NCBI GenBank assembly: GCA_030830205.1
Contig: JAURNL010000118.1
Coordinates: 1-44,714, forward strand
From: Crocinitomicaceae bacterium
GTDB lineage: Bacteria > Bacteroidota > Bacteroidia > Flavobacteriales_D > Crocinitomicaceae
Length of the DNA: 44,714 nt
Direction: 5' to 3'
How positions within the stretch are numbered: position 1 is the first letter of the stretch; the number at the start of each line of letters is the position of its first letter. Both the position numbers and the translations under genes were made by a program. The notes under the pieces were generated by a model. That model had not been told where the DNA came from. It did not search any database and was given only the letters and a program-made list of their open reading frames with translations. Shown piece by piece: positions 18,689-25,678 of this stretch.

Positions 18689-19501
18689 ATGTTGGTTCGT
18701 TTATTGTTCTTATTACTCATTTTCTCAAGCCTAATCTCTAATGCACAAGTAGAGTTGCTCTCGCTTGAAGGGACCTACCAAGAAAAGAACTTAATTGTCA
18801 ATAATCCACCCATGGCCGATGGTTTTGGCTTTTGTGTCAGCAAAGTGCTTGTCAACGGAGAGATCCTTCCTGCTGTCATTCAAACATCACACTTTGAAAT
18901 CGATTTTAAACTCTTTCACCTAAAAAAAGGCGACGATGTTTTTGTCGTGCTCGAGCATGCTGTAGGCTGTGAACCTCGATTTTTAAATCCGAGCATCTTA
19001 CTTCCTAAAAGCACATTTGTCTGCACGCAAATCAATACAACTAAAGAAGGAGAACTAACCTGGACGACTAACAACGAACAGGCCATTTTAGATTTTAGTA
19101 TCGAGCAATTTAAATGGGGGCGTTGGGTAGAAGTTGGACAAGTAAAAGGAAAAGGCAGCAAGGGAACAAATCATTACCAATTCCAATTAACGCCACACTC
19201 TGGTAAAAATACAGTGAGGGTGAGTCAAACGGATAGCTCTGGCAAACCTAGGTTTTCAAAAAGCACAAGCTTTATATCAGCTACACCTGAGGTGGGGTTC
19301 AGTCCAACAAAGGTGCACACAACATTGACGTTCAAGGCTAAGGGCCAGGTAGTTAAAACCAAATATGAAATTTACGACGCTTATGGTAATCTGCTCAAAA
19401 CCGGCTTCGGAAATACCGTAGATTGCCGCAACATCGTGAGTGGAGTCTATTTTATCAATTACGATAATAAAACGGGCAAATTCATCAAAATCGACGATTA
19501 A
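18689..19501 (+). CDS. Secreted T9SS type A sorting-domain protein, function unknown
   Basis: A 270-residue exported protein. I choose the ATG at 18689 because it puts a clean signal peptide (MLVRLLFLLLIFSSLISNAQ) at the N-terminus and follows a -7 box; the upstream ATG at 18644 would add 15 residues in front of the signal and overlaps the hemJ promoter. The middle is beta-rich with several cysteines (FGFCVSK, AVGCEPRF). The last 70 residues have the form of a type A sorting domain: YEIYDAYGNLLKTG, then DCRNIVSGVYFINY and KFIKID. No enzymatic motif is visible. The stop is one base before the mce ATG, so the two genes probably share a transcript, although their functions seem unrelated. Confidence 0.85.
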   Translation: MLVRLLFLLLIFSSLISNAQVELLSLEGTYQEKNLIVNNPPMADGFGFCVSKVLVNGEILPAVIQTSHFEIDFKLFHLKKGDDVFVVLEHAVGCEPRFLNPSILLPKSTFVCTQINTTKEGELTWTTNNEQAILDFSIEQFKWGRWVEVGQVKGKGSKGTNHYQFQLTPHSGKNTVRVSQTDSSGKPRFSKSTSFISATPEVGFSPTKVHTTLTFKAKGQVVKTKYEIYDAYGNLLKTGFGNTVDCRNIVSGVYFINYDNKTGKFIKIDD

Positions 19502-19502
19502 C

Positions 19503-19907
19503 ATGAAACGCATTGAACACCTCGGCATTGCCGTTCAAAGTATAGAACAATCTTTACCTATATTTGAAGCACTCCTTAATACCGTATGTTACAAACAAGA
19601 AGCTGTAGCATCTGAAGGGGTTAAAACTGCATTTTTTCAAGTAGGAGAATCTAAAATTGAATTGTTAGAAGCAAGCAATCCAGCGTCACCAATTGCCAAA
19701 TTTCTAGAAAAAAATGGGCCTGGTTTTCATCATGTTGCGTTTGAGGTAGAAAATATTGATGACGAGATAGTGCGCCTTTCTAAAGCTGGTTTTCAACTGA
19801 TTCACCATACACCAAAAGACGGAGCAGACAACAAACGCATTGCTTTTTTGCACCCGAAGTCAACAAATGGATTGCTCGTGGAGTTATGTCAAGAAAAAAT
19901 CTCGTAA
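19503..19907 (+). CDS. mce: Methylmalonyl-CoA epimerase
   Basis: Interconverts the R and S forms of methylmalonyl-CoA in the cytoplasm, linking propionyl-CoA metabolism with succinyl-CoA. The 134-residue protein is a glyoxalase-fold member with the expected metal ligands: H6 in IEHLGIAV, H76 or H77 in GPGFHHVAFEV, and a glutamate in GLLVELCQ. A second set lies at SKIELLE. The start at 19503, one base after the previous stop, gives the canonical N-terminus; the frame stays open upstream but that part overlaps the T9SS gene. Its 3' end overlaps the convergent HAD gene by 19 bases. Methylmalonyl-CoA mutase is not in the window. Confidence 0.93.
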   Translation: MKRIEHLGIAVQSIEQSLPIFEALLNTVCYKQEAVASEGVKTAFFQVGESKIELLEASNPASPIAKFLEKNGPGFHHVAFEVENIDDEIVRLSKAGFQLIHHTPKDGADNKRIAFLHPKSTNGLLVELCQEKIS

Positions 19908-20506
19908 AAGTCTTGGGCCACTTGATAATAAAAAGTCTGTAAACCTGCTGCCTTTGCACCCTCAATATGCTGTGGGGAATCATCTATAAATAAGACTTCT
20001 CTTGGATCAAAACCCATTTGCCTACAAGTCCATTTAAAAGTGTCAGGATGTGGTTTTCTTTTACCAATTTGATGAGATAAAAACACTTGCTCAAAGAAAC
20101 TATTTAAATGATCTTGAGTATGCTTTTTCAACGAACGTTCCACCTCAGTGAAGTGAAGCTCATTTGTATTACTCAATAAAAACAATGGGACTTTCGCTTG
20201 CTTAAGGTTTTTTAAAAGGGCCAATTTTTGGATTGGGAAGTCTCCTATCATGGCATTCCATGCTGCTGCTACTTGGTTTGGAGAAGTACCCATTTTCGTC
20301 TCAGGCAATAACAAATTAATAAAGTGTTGTTGAGAAATTTTTCCGCACTCAAAACGATCAAAAACCTCATTTTGAGCAAATTGCGTATACCGATCTTTAA
20401 AGTCTGCAACACCAAGCTTTTCGAACGCTTTTTCTGTTGCCATATAATCGATATCAATGAGAACGCCGCCCAGATCAAAAAGTACAGCCTTACAAGCAAT
20501 TTTCAT
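19889..20506 (-). CDS. HAD-family sugar-phosphatase-like hydrolase (subfamily IA, variant 3)
   Basis: A 205-residue cytoplasmic phosphatase of the haloacid dehalogenase superfamily. All four motifs are visible: motif I VLFDLGGVLIDID (nucleophile D, followed by G in place of the usual second D, as in YihX-like enzymes), motif II LLSNTNELH, motif III with lysine in IGKRKPHPDTF, and motif IV VLFIDDSPQHIEGA. The alpha-helical cap lies between motifs I and II. YihX of E. coli removes phosphate from glucose-1-phosphate; the substrate here is not determined. A -7 box ends four bases before the ATG. Confidence 0.88.
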   Translation of the reverse strand: MKIACKAVLFDLGGVLIDIDYMATEKAFEKLGVADFKDRYTQFAQNEVFDRFECGKISQQHFINLLLPETKMGTSPNQVAAAWNAMIGDFPIQKLALLKNLKQAKVPLFLLSNTNELHFTEVERSLKKHTQDHLNSFFEQVFLSHQIGKRKPHPDTFKWTCRQMGFDPREVLFIDDSPQHIEGAKAAGLQTFYYQVAQDFYEIFS

Positions 20507-20510
20507 AAAG

Positions 20511-20518
20511 CAAAGTTA
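20511..20518 (-). promoter_or_regulatory. Predicted -7 box four bases before the HAD gene (leaderless type)
   Basis: On the minus strand TAACTTTG is followed by CTTT and then ATG. No TTG at the -33 distance; a TTC lies 17 bases upstream. Confidence 0.55.
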
Positions 20519-20595
20519 AGCTTCTTGGGTTATTTGAACCCATTCTAAATTAGTAAATATGACATTTCAATGACAATCCCGCTGCAGCTAGTGCT

Positions 20596-20603
20596 TAGTT
20601 TTG
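20596..20603 (+). promoter_or_regulatory. Predicted -7 box for hemA
   Basis: TAGTTTTG is a perfect TANNTTTG box. It overlaps the first codon of the longest open frame (TTG at 20601), so the true start should be further downstream; the TTG at 20622 is 18 bases after the box. Confidence 0.5.
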
Positions 20604-20621
20604 CAGCATAGAAAAAGCGCT

Positions 20622-21854
20622 TTGTTGCAACAACTCCATATTATCGCCTTTACGCACCGGCAATTAGATGTCAGTAAAATAGGATTGTTACACATCGAGA
20701 AAGAAGCGCAATCCCAACAATTAGTTCAACTCAAAGAAGAATTAGGGCTTACAGAACTCATGTTTCTTACAACATGTAACCGCGTTGAACTCACAATTGT
20801 CAACGGTTCCGATCTCGACACGCCTTTTCTAACGCGTTTACTTCAAACCTTGTACCCTAAGTTAGTACCCATTCAGCTAGAAGACTTTGTTCGAAAAGCC
20901 GAGGTCTACACCGGAAGCGCAGCTGTTCAGCACGCACTTTCTGTAGCATCATCCATAGATTCAATGATTATTGGGGAACGTGAAATTATTACACAAGTTC
21001 GCTTGGCCTATGAATATTGTCACAGTCTTCTACTCACCGGTGACCTCCTTCGCTTACTGATGAAAAAAGTGATCGAAACGGCCAAACGCGTCTATACAGA
21101 AACCAGCATCTCTACCAAACCTGTTTCTGTTGTTTCATTAGCTTACCAGCACCTCAAACAACTCAACATTCCTCTTGAGGCACGTATCCTGATTATTGGA
21201 GCCGGCGTAACCAACACCACTATGGCTCGTTTTCTAAAAAAACATGGGTTTAAAAATTTTCAAATTTTCAATCGTTCCTTATCAAACGCCCAAAAACTTG
21301 CTGACGAAATTCGGGGTCATGCATGTGTTTTAGAAGACCTTGCAAACTACCAAAGTGGTTTTGATGTCCTCATCACTTGTACGGCAGCAGATGGTATCAT
21401 CATTACACCAGCTCTTTACGACTCTTTACTCCAAGGAGATAAACAAGAAAAAATAGTCATTGATCTAGCAATCCCACAAGATCTAGATGAAGCCATCATT
21501 AAAGAATATCCAGTCAAATATCTTTCCATCTCATATCTTCAGCGCATATCTAATGAAAATGTTAAAGAGCGCTCTAAAGAACTCCAGCAAGTAGAAGAAA
21601 TCATTGCTAATGCCCGCTATGAATTCCAACATCTTTTGCGCGAACGCAAGGTGGAAATTGCAATGCGCGATGTCCCAGCACAAGTTAAAGAACTTCGGGT
21701 TATGGCTTATGCAGAAATATTTAAAGAAGACTTAGAAACTTTAGACCCGCAAGCTAAAGAGGTGCTTGATAAAGTGGTTAGTTACCTAGAAAAAAAATAC
21801 ATCAGTGGCCCTATGAAATTGGCCAAAGAAATCATACTCAATCATGCAGACTAA
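20622..21854 (+). CDS. hemA: Glutamyl-tRNA reductase
   Basis: First committed enzyme of haem synthesis by the C5 route: it reduces glutamyl-tRNA to glutamate-1-semialdehyde with NADPH. The catalytic cysteine is in FLTTCNRVEL; the signature SSIDSMIIGEREIITQVRLA follows, then the NADPH domain with RILIIGAGVTNTTMARFL and a C-terminal dimer helix. No ATG precedes the catalytic region, so the start is non-ATG: TTG at 20622 (LLQQLHIIAFTH) or 20625 are best, giving about 410 residues. The open frame to 20601 overlaps the -7 box. hemC begins inside its last 11 bases. The call is certain; the start is not. Confidence 0.93.
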   Translation: MLQQLHIIAFTHRQLDVSKIGLLHIEKEAQSQQLVQLKEELGLTELMFLTTCNRVELTIVNGSDLDTPFLTRLLQTLYPKLVPIQLEDFVRKAEVYTGSAAVQHALSVASSIDSMIIGEREIITQVRLAYEYCHSLLLTGDLLRLLMKKVIETAKRVYTETSISTKPVSVVSLAYQHLKQLNIPLEARILIIGAGVTNTTMARFLKKHGFKNFQIFNRSLSNAQKLADEIRGHACVLEDLANYQSGFDVLITCTAADGIIITPALYDSLLQGDKQEKIVIDLAIPQDLDEAIIKEYPVKYLSISYLQRISNENVKERSKELQQVEEIIANARYEFQHLLRERKVEIAMRDVPAQVKELRVMAYAEIFKEDLETLDPQAKEVLDKVVSYLEKKYISGPMKLAKEIILNHAD

Positions 21855-22722
21855 ACCGCTCATCCGCATTGGAACACGCGGCAGCGACCTTGCCTTGTGG
21901 CAGGCAAACTTTGTCAAAAGACAACTCGAAGAACTCGGCTGTGAGGTTCATATTCAAATCATCGTCACACAAGGTGATCGCATTCAAAATCTCAGTTTTG
22001 ATAAATTAGAGGGTAAAGGTTTTTTTACAAAAGAAATAGAAGCTGCGCTGATCAGCAACACCATAGACCTTGCGGTTCACTCTCACAAAGATCTTGAAAC
22101 CACCCAACCAGCAGGCCTTTGCATCGGTGCAGTTTCATACCGAGAAGATCCTTCAGAACTTTTGCTGATGCGAAATTCCGCACACGATCCTTTGCAAAAA
22201 TGGGGGCTAAAATCAGGCGCCGTCATTGGGACTTCCTCTGCACGCAGAAAGTCTATCATTAAAGCGTTGCGTCCTGATCTTCAAATTGAAGAATTGCGCG
22301 GAAACGTACCTACCCGAATAGATAAACTTCGAAATGGCAACTACGATGCAATCTTACTTGCCAATGCTGGAGTAAGTCGTTTGCAGCTTGCTATTGAAGA
22401 TCTTTACACGATTGTATTAGATCCTACCGAATTTGTTCCAGCACCAGCTCAAGGTGTTTTAGGATTACAAATCCGTGAAAATGACAATCGAACACAAGAA
22501 ATAGTTAACATGCTCAATCATCCAGTTGTTGCGGCAAAGATTGGTATTGAACGAGGTGTGCTTCAAGCTATGGATGGGGGTTGTCAATTGCCACTTGGAG
22601 TGTTTTTTGGCGATGACAAAATCCATGTTGCCCATGCTGCAAATTCAAACGAACCCGCCAAGTTTTTTCAATTTGCAATCAATGCAGGAATTTCTGAAAT
22701 TGTGTCAACCTTAAACTACTGA
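21844..22722 (+). CDS. hemC: Hydroxymethylbilane synthase (porphobilinogen deaminase)
   Basis: Joins four porphobilinogen units into hydroxymethylbilane. Family blocks: IRIGTRGSDLALWQANFVK at the N-terminus, HSHKDLET with the catalytic aspartate, IGTSSARRKS, ELRGNVPTRIDKL, and the dipyrromethane-bearing cysteine in AMDGGCQLPLG. At 292 residues the third domain is a little shorter than in E. coli. The ATG overlaps the end of hemA by 11 bases, so translation is probably coupled, and hemD follows two bases later. Confidence 0.96.
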   Translation: MQTKPLIRIGTRGSDLALWQANFVKRQLEELGCEVHIQIIVTQGDRIQNLSFDKLEGKGFFTKEIEAALISNTIDLAVHSHKDLETTQPAGLCIGAVSYREDPSELLLMRNSAHDPLQKWGLKSGAVIGTSSARRKSIIKALRPDLQIEELRGNVPTRIDKLRNGNYDAILLANAGVSRLQLAIEDLYTIVLDPTEFVPAPAQGVLGLQIRENDNRTQEIVNMLNHPVVAAKIGIERGVLQAMDGGCQLPLGVFFGDDKIHVAHAANSNEPAKFFQFAINAGISEIVSTLNY

Positions 22723-22724
22723 TC

Positions 22725-23378
22725 GTGAGCAGGGTCTTCATATCAAAAGATCCTGAAGATCTACAAGAAGGATTACACTTCCTGCTGCAAAATGGAATTT
22801 TAGAAGCACGATCACTTATTGAATTCAAGGGGCAAAGTTTTGAATGCCCAACCAACTACGATATCTTGTTCATAGCAAGCATACATGCAGCGTCATTCTT
22901 TTTAAGTAAGTGCCATACTACAGCTCTAATTGCTTGTGCTGGTGTGGAAACTGCTAAAAAAGTAGCCGAACGCTACCAAAAGAAAATAGATTTTATAGCT
23001 CATCAATCTGGCTTGCCCATAGAAGAAGCTGAGCGCTTTAATATTTGGCGAGATGGGCGTACTGTTTGTTTTCCGAGCAGCCAACTATCTCTCGGCACCT
23101 ACTCCAAGCATATTCCAGAAAACGAGAAAATTATAATGCCTGTTTACCAAACCCAATACAAAAGCCTTATCATTCCTGAAAAAGATATTTATATTTTTAC
23201 CTCTCCAAGTAACGTTAGTGCCTTTTTTAACAACAATCAAATCCCATCAAATGCAAAAGTCGTAGCATGGGGTAGGTCGACTGAGCAGAAACTCCTTGAG
23301 TACCAAATATCTGTAACTCAGGTTTTGAAAGGACAACAACAAATGGAACTTTTGACTTGGTTGAGTAAATACCTATAA
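22725..23378 (+). CDS. hemD: Uroporphyrinogen-III synthase
   Basis: Closes and inverts ring D of hydroxymethylbilane to give uroporphyrinogen III. This family is very divergent, and the call rests on length (217 residues), the two-lobed Rossmann-like pattern and place directly after hemC. Supporting features are the N-terminal VFISKDPEDL, the hinge region, and the late block IYIFTSPSNVSAFFNN with VVAWGRSTEQKLLEY, which matches the usual TSPSAV and G-x-x-T segment. The start is GTG, two bases after the hemC stop. hemB, hemE and hemL are not in the window. Confidence 0.83.
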   Translation: MSRVFISKDPEDLQEGLHFLLQNGILEARSLIEFKGQSFECPTNYDILFIASIHAASFFLSKCHTTALIACAGVETAKKVAERYQKKIDFIAHQSGLPIEEAERFNIWRDGRTVCFPSSQLSLGTYSKHIPENEKIIMPVYQTQYKSLIIPEKDIYIFTSPSNVSAFFNNNQIPSNAKVVAWGRSTEQKLLEYQISVTQVLKGQQQMELLTWLSKYL

Positions 23379-23393
23379 AAGCCTAACTCGCAA

Positions 23394-24389
23394 ATGAAAT
23401 TTGAACAAACTGAGTACATTAATTCTGATTTAATTAGGCTTTTTGAACAAACAGTACTCGGTACAAATGGAGCTAAATACAAACATTTGGATGTTGGAGA
23501 AAGTGTGGCTCATACTGATAACCCGCTCAGTTTTTCCTTGAGAAGAAAAGAACAGCTCATCGCTAATATTACTTTCTGTAAGCGCCCATTTGGTTTATAT
23601 CTGCGCTATTTTGCATTCGACAAACGCTTTCAATCAACGGGGAAAGCCAGAATGAATCCCAAGTCACAAATAAAGAAAGAAATAGAAAATGTTTTTCTAG
23701 ACATCACCTCTCAATTCCCCGGTAATCAAAACTATTGTTACGCCTATATTGATGCAAAAAACGTACGCAGTAAATGGATGAGCGAAACTTTTGGATTTCG
23801 AACAAAAGCCAAACTGAACACACAAACTTTTAGTCGCGTATTTCCAAAGGCTGCAGCGAATTTGAAAAAAGAAGCAATTTCAAGTGAGCTTTCCCAAATC
23901 ATAGAAAACAACTATGGCCATTACACTGCTTATTTCACACATTTCTTTGAAAACGGGACTGTATTTTCACTTTTTAATGATAATGGTGATCGTATAGCCT
24001 TTGCACAATTTCATCACGTTCGTTGGGAAATTCAACGATTCCCAGGAAAGTTAGGTGGGCTTTGGGTAAAATTATTGCCTTTTATACCCATTTTACGTAA
24101 AATAATCCAACCAAAAGAACATACGTTTTTAGTGCCGGATATTGTTTGCAATCCCTCAGGAAACATTGCGGATGTGCAGCGCTTATTTGAAGCGGTTCTC
24201 GCTCACGAAAATTTGCATTCCATGCTTTGGTGGAACGATACAAGAGATCCTATATATCAAAGAGCCCAGAAGCATTTCAACTGGGGCTTGCTTCATCATA
24301 TCATTGGTATAGCGGAGGTCGATGTTGTGATCAGAGGAGACTACGAGCCCAAAGAACCCATCTTTATTGCTGCCTTCGATATGATCTGA
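23394..24389 (+). CDS. Hypothetical protein, probably GNAT-like
   Basis: A 331-residue protein without signal peptide or membrane segments, 15 bases after hemD. The first half resembles a GNAT acyltransferase fold: beta strands at PLSFSLRRKEQLIANITF, then QNYCYAYIDAKNVRSKWMSETFGFRTKAKL, where a residue run of the type N-x-x-S-x-x-x-x-x-x-FGF is common for the last helix and strand of such folds. The second half, from about 185, may repeat the fold (VFSLFNDNGDRIAFAQFHHV, then HSMLWWNDTRDPIYQRAQKH). No clear acetyl-CoA pyrophosphate loop is seen. Function unknown; the assignment is tentative. Its stop faces the stop of the gene at 24393 with a three-base gap. Confidence 0.6.
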   Translation: MKFEQTEYINSDLIRLFEQTVLGTNGAKYKHLDVGESVAHTDNPLSFSLRRKEQLIANITFCKRPFGLYLRYFAFDKRFQSTGKARMNPKSQIKKEIENVFLDITSQFPGNQNYCYAYIDAKNVRSKWMSETFGFRTKAKLNTQTFSRVFPKAAANLKKEAISSELSQIIENNYGHYTAYFTHFFENGTVFSLFNDNGDRIAFAQFHHVRWEIQRFPGKLGGLWVKLLPFIPILRKIIQPKEHTFLVPDIVCNPSGNIADVQRLFEAVLAHENLHSMLWWNDTRDPIYQRAQKHFNWGLLHHIIGIAEVDVVIRGDYEPKEPIFIAAFDMI

Positions 24390-24392
24390 TTT

Positions 24393-24758
24393 TCAGTAAG
24401 AAAGTAATCTAGTAATGAGGAGTTCCTTAATGCGTTTATCAACCGCGTTTTTATTTCTTAAGTAAAATTGAAATTCTTCCTCGCTAAATAATCCGATGAT
24501 CATACCAATATATCGATGAACTAGTCCTGGAGTTTTGGAGAGCAAATTAGCAAGTTTGCTGCGTTGCAAAATAGGGTTTTCAATGGATTGCAAAATCTCA
24601 AATACAGGGTTTCTCGACCATTCTATTTGAAAAATTTCATGCTGTAACTTCAAAATTGGTCGCAGCACTTCATTTTGAAACTGCTCTAATTCGTTGGATT
24701 CACTATTTTCCTTTTGAATAAGTGGTCTCAGGTTTTTTAGGGTGTCGTTTGGCCTCAT
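24393..24758 (-). CDS. Small hypothetical protein, third gene of the mazG operon
   Basis: A 121-residue soluble, helix-rich protein. Recognisable stretches are LRPILKLQHEIFQIEWSRN and a C-terminal IGMIIGLFSEEEFQFYLRN with KRIKELLITRL. Proteins of this shape recur in Flavobacteriales, where I recall them being loosely labelled glyoxalase, but no glyoxalase metal ligands are present and I would not use that name. The ATG overlaps the stop of the helicase-like gene by four bases (ATGA), so the two are translationally coupled, which suggests a joint role. Confidence 0.7.
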   Translation of the reverse strand: MRPNDTLKNLRPLIQKENSESNELEQFQNEVLRPILKLQHEIFQIEWSRNPVFEILQSIENPILQRSKLANLLSKTPGLVHRYIGMIIGLFSEEEFQFYLRNKNAVDKRIKELLITRLLSY

Positions 24759-25300
24759 GCTTCTTCAGACAATTCAAGGATGCGAATGTTTGGATAGAAT
24801 TCATCTAGGTAACTTACGGAGCGTTCCTCGTCAGGGTTTGCTGTGAAAAACAACGACTTACATTTTGGCAAACTCTCAGTAAGCCTTACAATATAACCTT
24901 TATGGCCAGCACGCATTTGTTCTTCCAAACCAAGTACTATAAATAATTTCAATTTTTTAATATTGAAACCATTTTGAAAATAGAGCTCGGCCATTCGGCG
25001 AGTAGTACCGACGATAATCTCGGTGCCATCAAAAAGATCATTGCGCTGTTGTAATTTGTTTCCTTTTTCGACCACAAGGTCAACAGTTAGGTCCTTTGCT
25101 TTAACTAACTTCACAAATTCCGCATGAATTTCTCTGGCTTGTGTATCGCTTGTACATAATATTATTGCTCGAGGTGAGCCTTCCTCGGGTTGCGGAATCA
25201 CTTCGTCAATCAGGGGCCAAAGATTCATTTGATATTGACTTGGCAGTGCTGATACCAATAAATATTGACTGGGTTGTAATGCTTTTTGAATGATTTCCAT
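24755..25300 (-). CDS. Degenerate DEAD-box-helicase-like protein (single RecA domain)
   Basis: A 181-residue protein that resembles the first RecA domain of a DEAD-box RNA helicase. The strand AIILCTSDTQAREIHAEF matches motif Ia, IIVGTTRRMAELYF at 96-109 matches motif Ib (usually GTPGRL), and KSLFFTANPDEE at 148-159 stands where motif III (SAT) would be. However, the Q motif and Walker A loop are missing and motif II is replaced by IVLGLEEQMRAG in place of a DEAD box. The second RecA domain is absent. It should therefore not hydrolyse ATP. The frame is intact and both ends are coupled to neighbours, so it is a kept gene and not a decaying one. Confidence 0.7.
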   Translation of the reverse strand: MEIIQKALQPSQYLLVSALPSQYQMNLWPLIDEVIPQPEEGSPRAIILCTSDTQAREIHAEFVKLVKAKDLTVDLVVEKGNKLQQRNDLFDGTEIIVGTTRRMAELYFQNGFNIKKLKLFIVLGLEEQMRAGHKGYIVRLTESLPKCKSLFFTANPDEERSVSYLDEFYPNIRILELSEEA

Positions 25301-25629
25301 TAAGATTTTAGTTTGGGGTTTTCATGATGGCGTGTCGCATCGCGATGTGTCTTTTTTTCTAGATTTTTAACTAGGGCAGTATCCAAATCTATTCCCGTTT
25401 GATTGGCCAGGCAACAAAGTACAAATAAAATGTCGGCCATTTCATCTCCCAAGTCTTTGTCCTTGTCACTTTCCTTCTCAGATTGCTCGCCATAGCGCCT
25501 TGCTATAATGCGTGCAAGTTCACCTACCTCTTCCATGAGAACTGCCATATTGGTTAGTTCATTGAAATAGCGGACGCCGAGTGTTTGGATCCAATGATCA
25601 ACTTTTGCTTGTGCTTCTTTGATTTCCAT
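25300..25629 (-). CDS. MazG-like nucleotide pyrophosphohydrolase
   Basis: A 109-residue all-alpha NTP pyrophosphohydrolase of the MazG/dUTPase superfamily, which cleaves nucleoside triphosphates to monophosphate and pyrophosphate with magnesium. The metal motif is clear: MEEVGELARI (E-E-V-G-E) and then DLGDEMADILFVLCCLA, giving the ExxE...ExxD set. Single-domain MazG-like proteins are often house-cleaning enzymes for damaged nucleotides; the substrate here is unknown. It leads a three-gene operon with TAATG coupling to the helicase-like gene. A -7 box ends four bases before the ATG. Confidence 0.9.
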   Translation of the reverse strand: MEIKEAQAKVDHWIQTLGVRYFNELTNMAVLMEEVGELARIIARRYGEQSEKESDKDKDLGDEMADILFVLCCLANQTGIDLDTALVKNLEKKTHRDATRHHENPKLKS

Positions 25630-25633
25630 GTTA

Positions 25634-25641
25634 CAAAGGTA
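25634..25641 (-). promoter_or_regulatory. Predicted -7 box four bases before mazG (leaderless type)
   Basis: On the minus strand TACCTTTG, then TAAC, then ATG. The diverging ALDH gene has an identical TACCTTTG at 25665-25672, with 23 bases between the two boxes. Confidence 0.6.
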
Positions 25642-25664
25642 TCAAAACCTCTCGTTGATATGCT

Positions 25665-25672
25665 TACCTTTG
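25665..25672 (+). promoter_or_regulatory. Predicted -7 box for the aldehyde dehydrogenase gene
   Basis: TACCTTTG ends six bases before the ATG at 25679, so the leader would be at most a few bases. It opposes the mazG box in a 49-base intergenic region. Confidence 0.6.
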
Positions 25673-25678
25673 TAGTGT

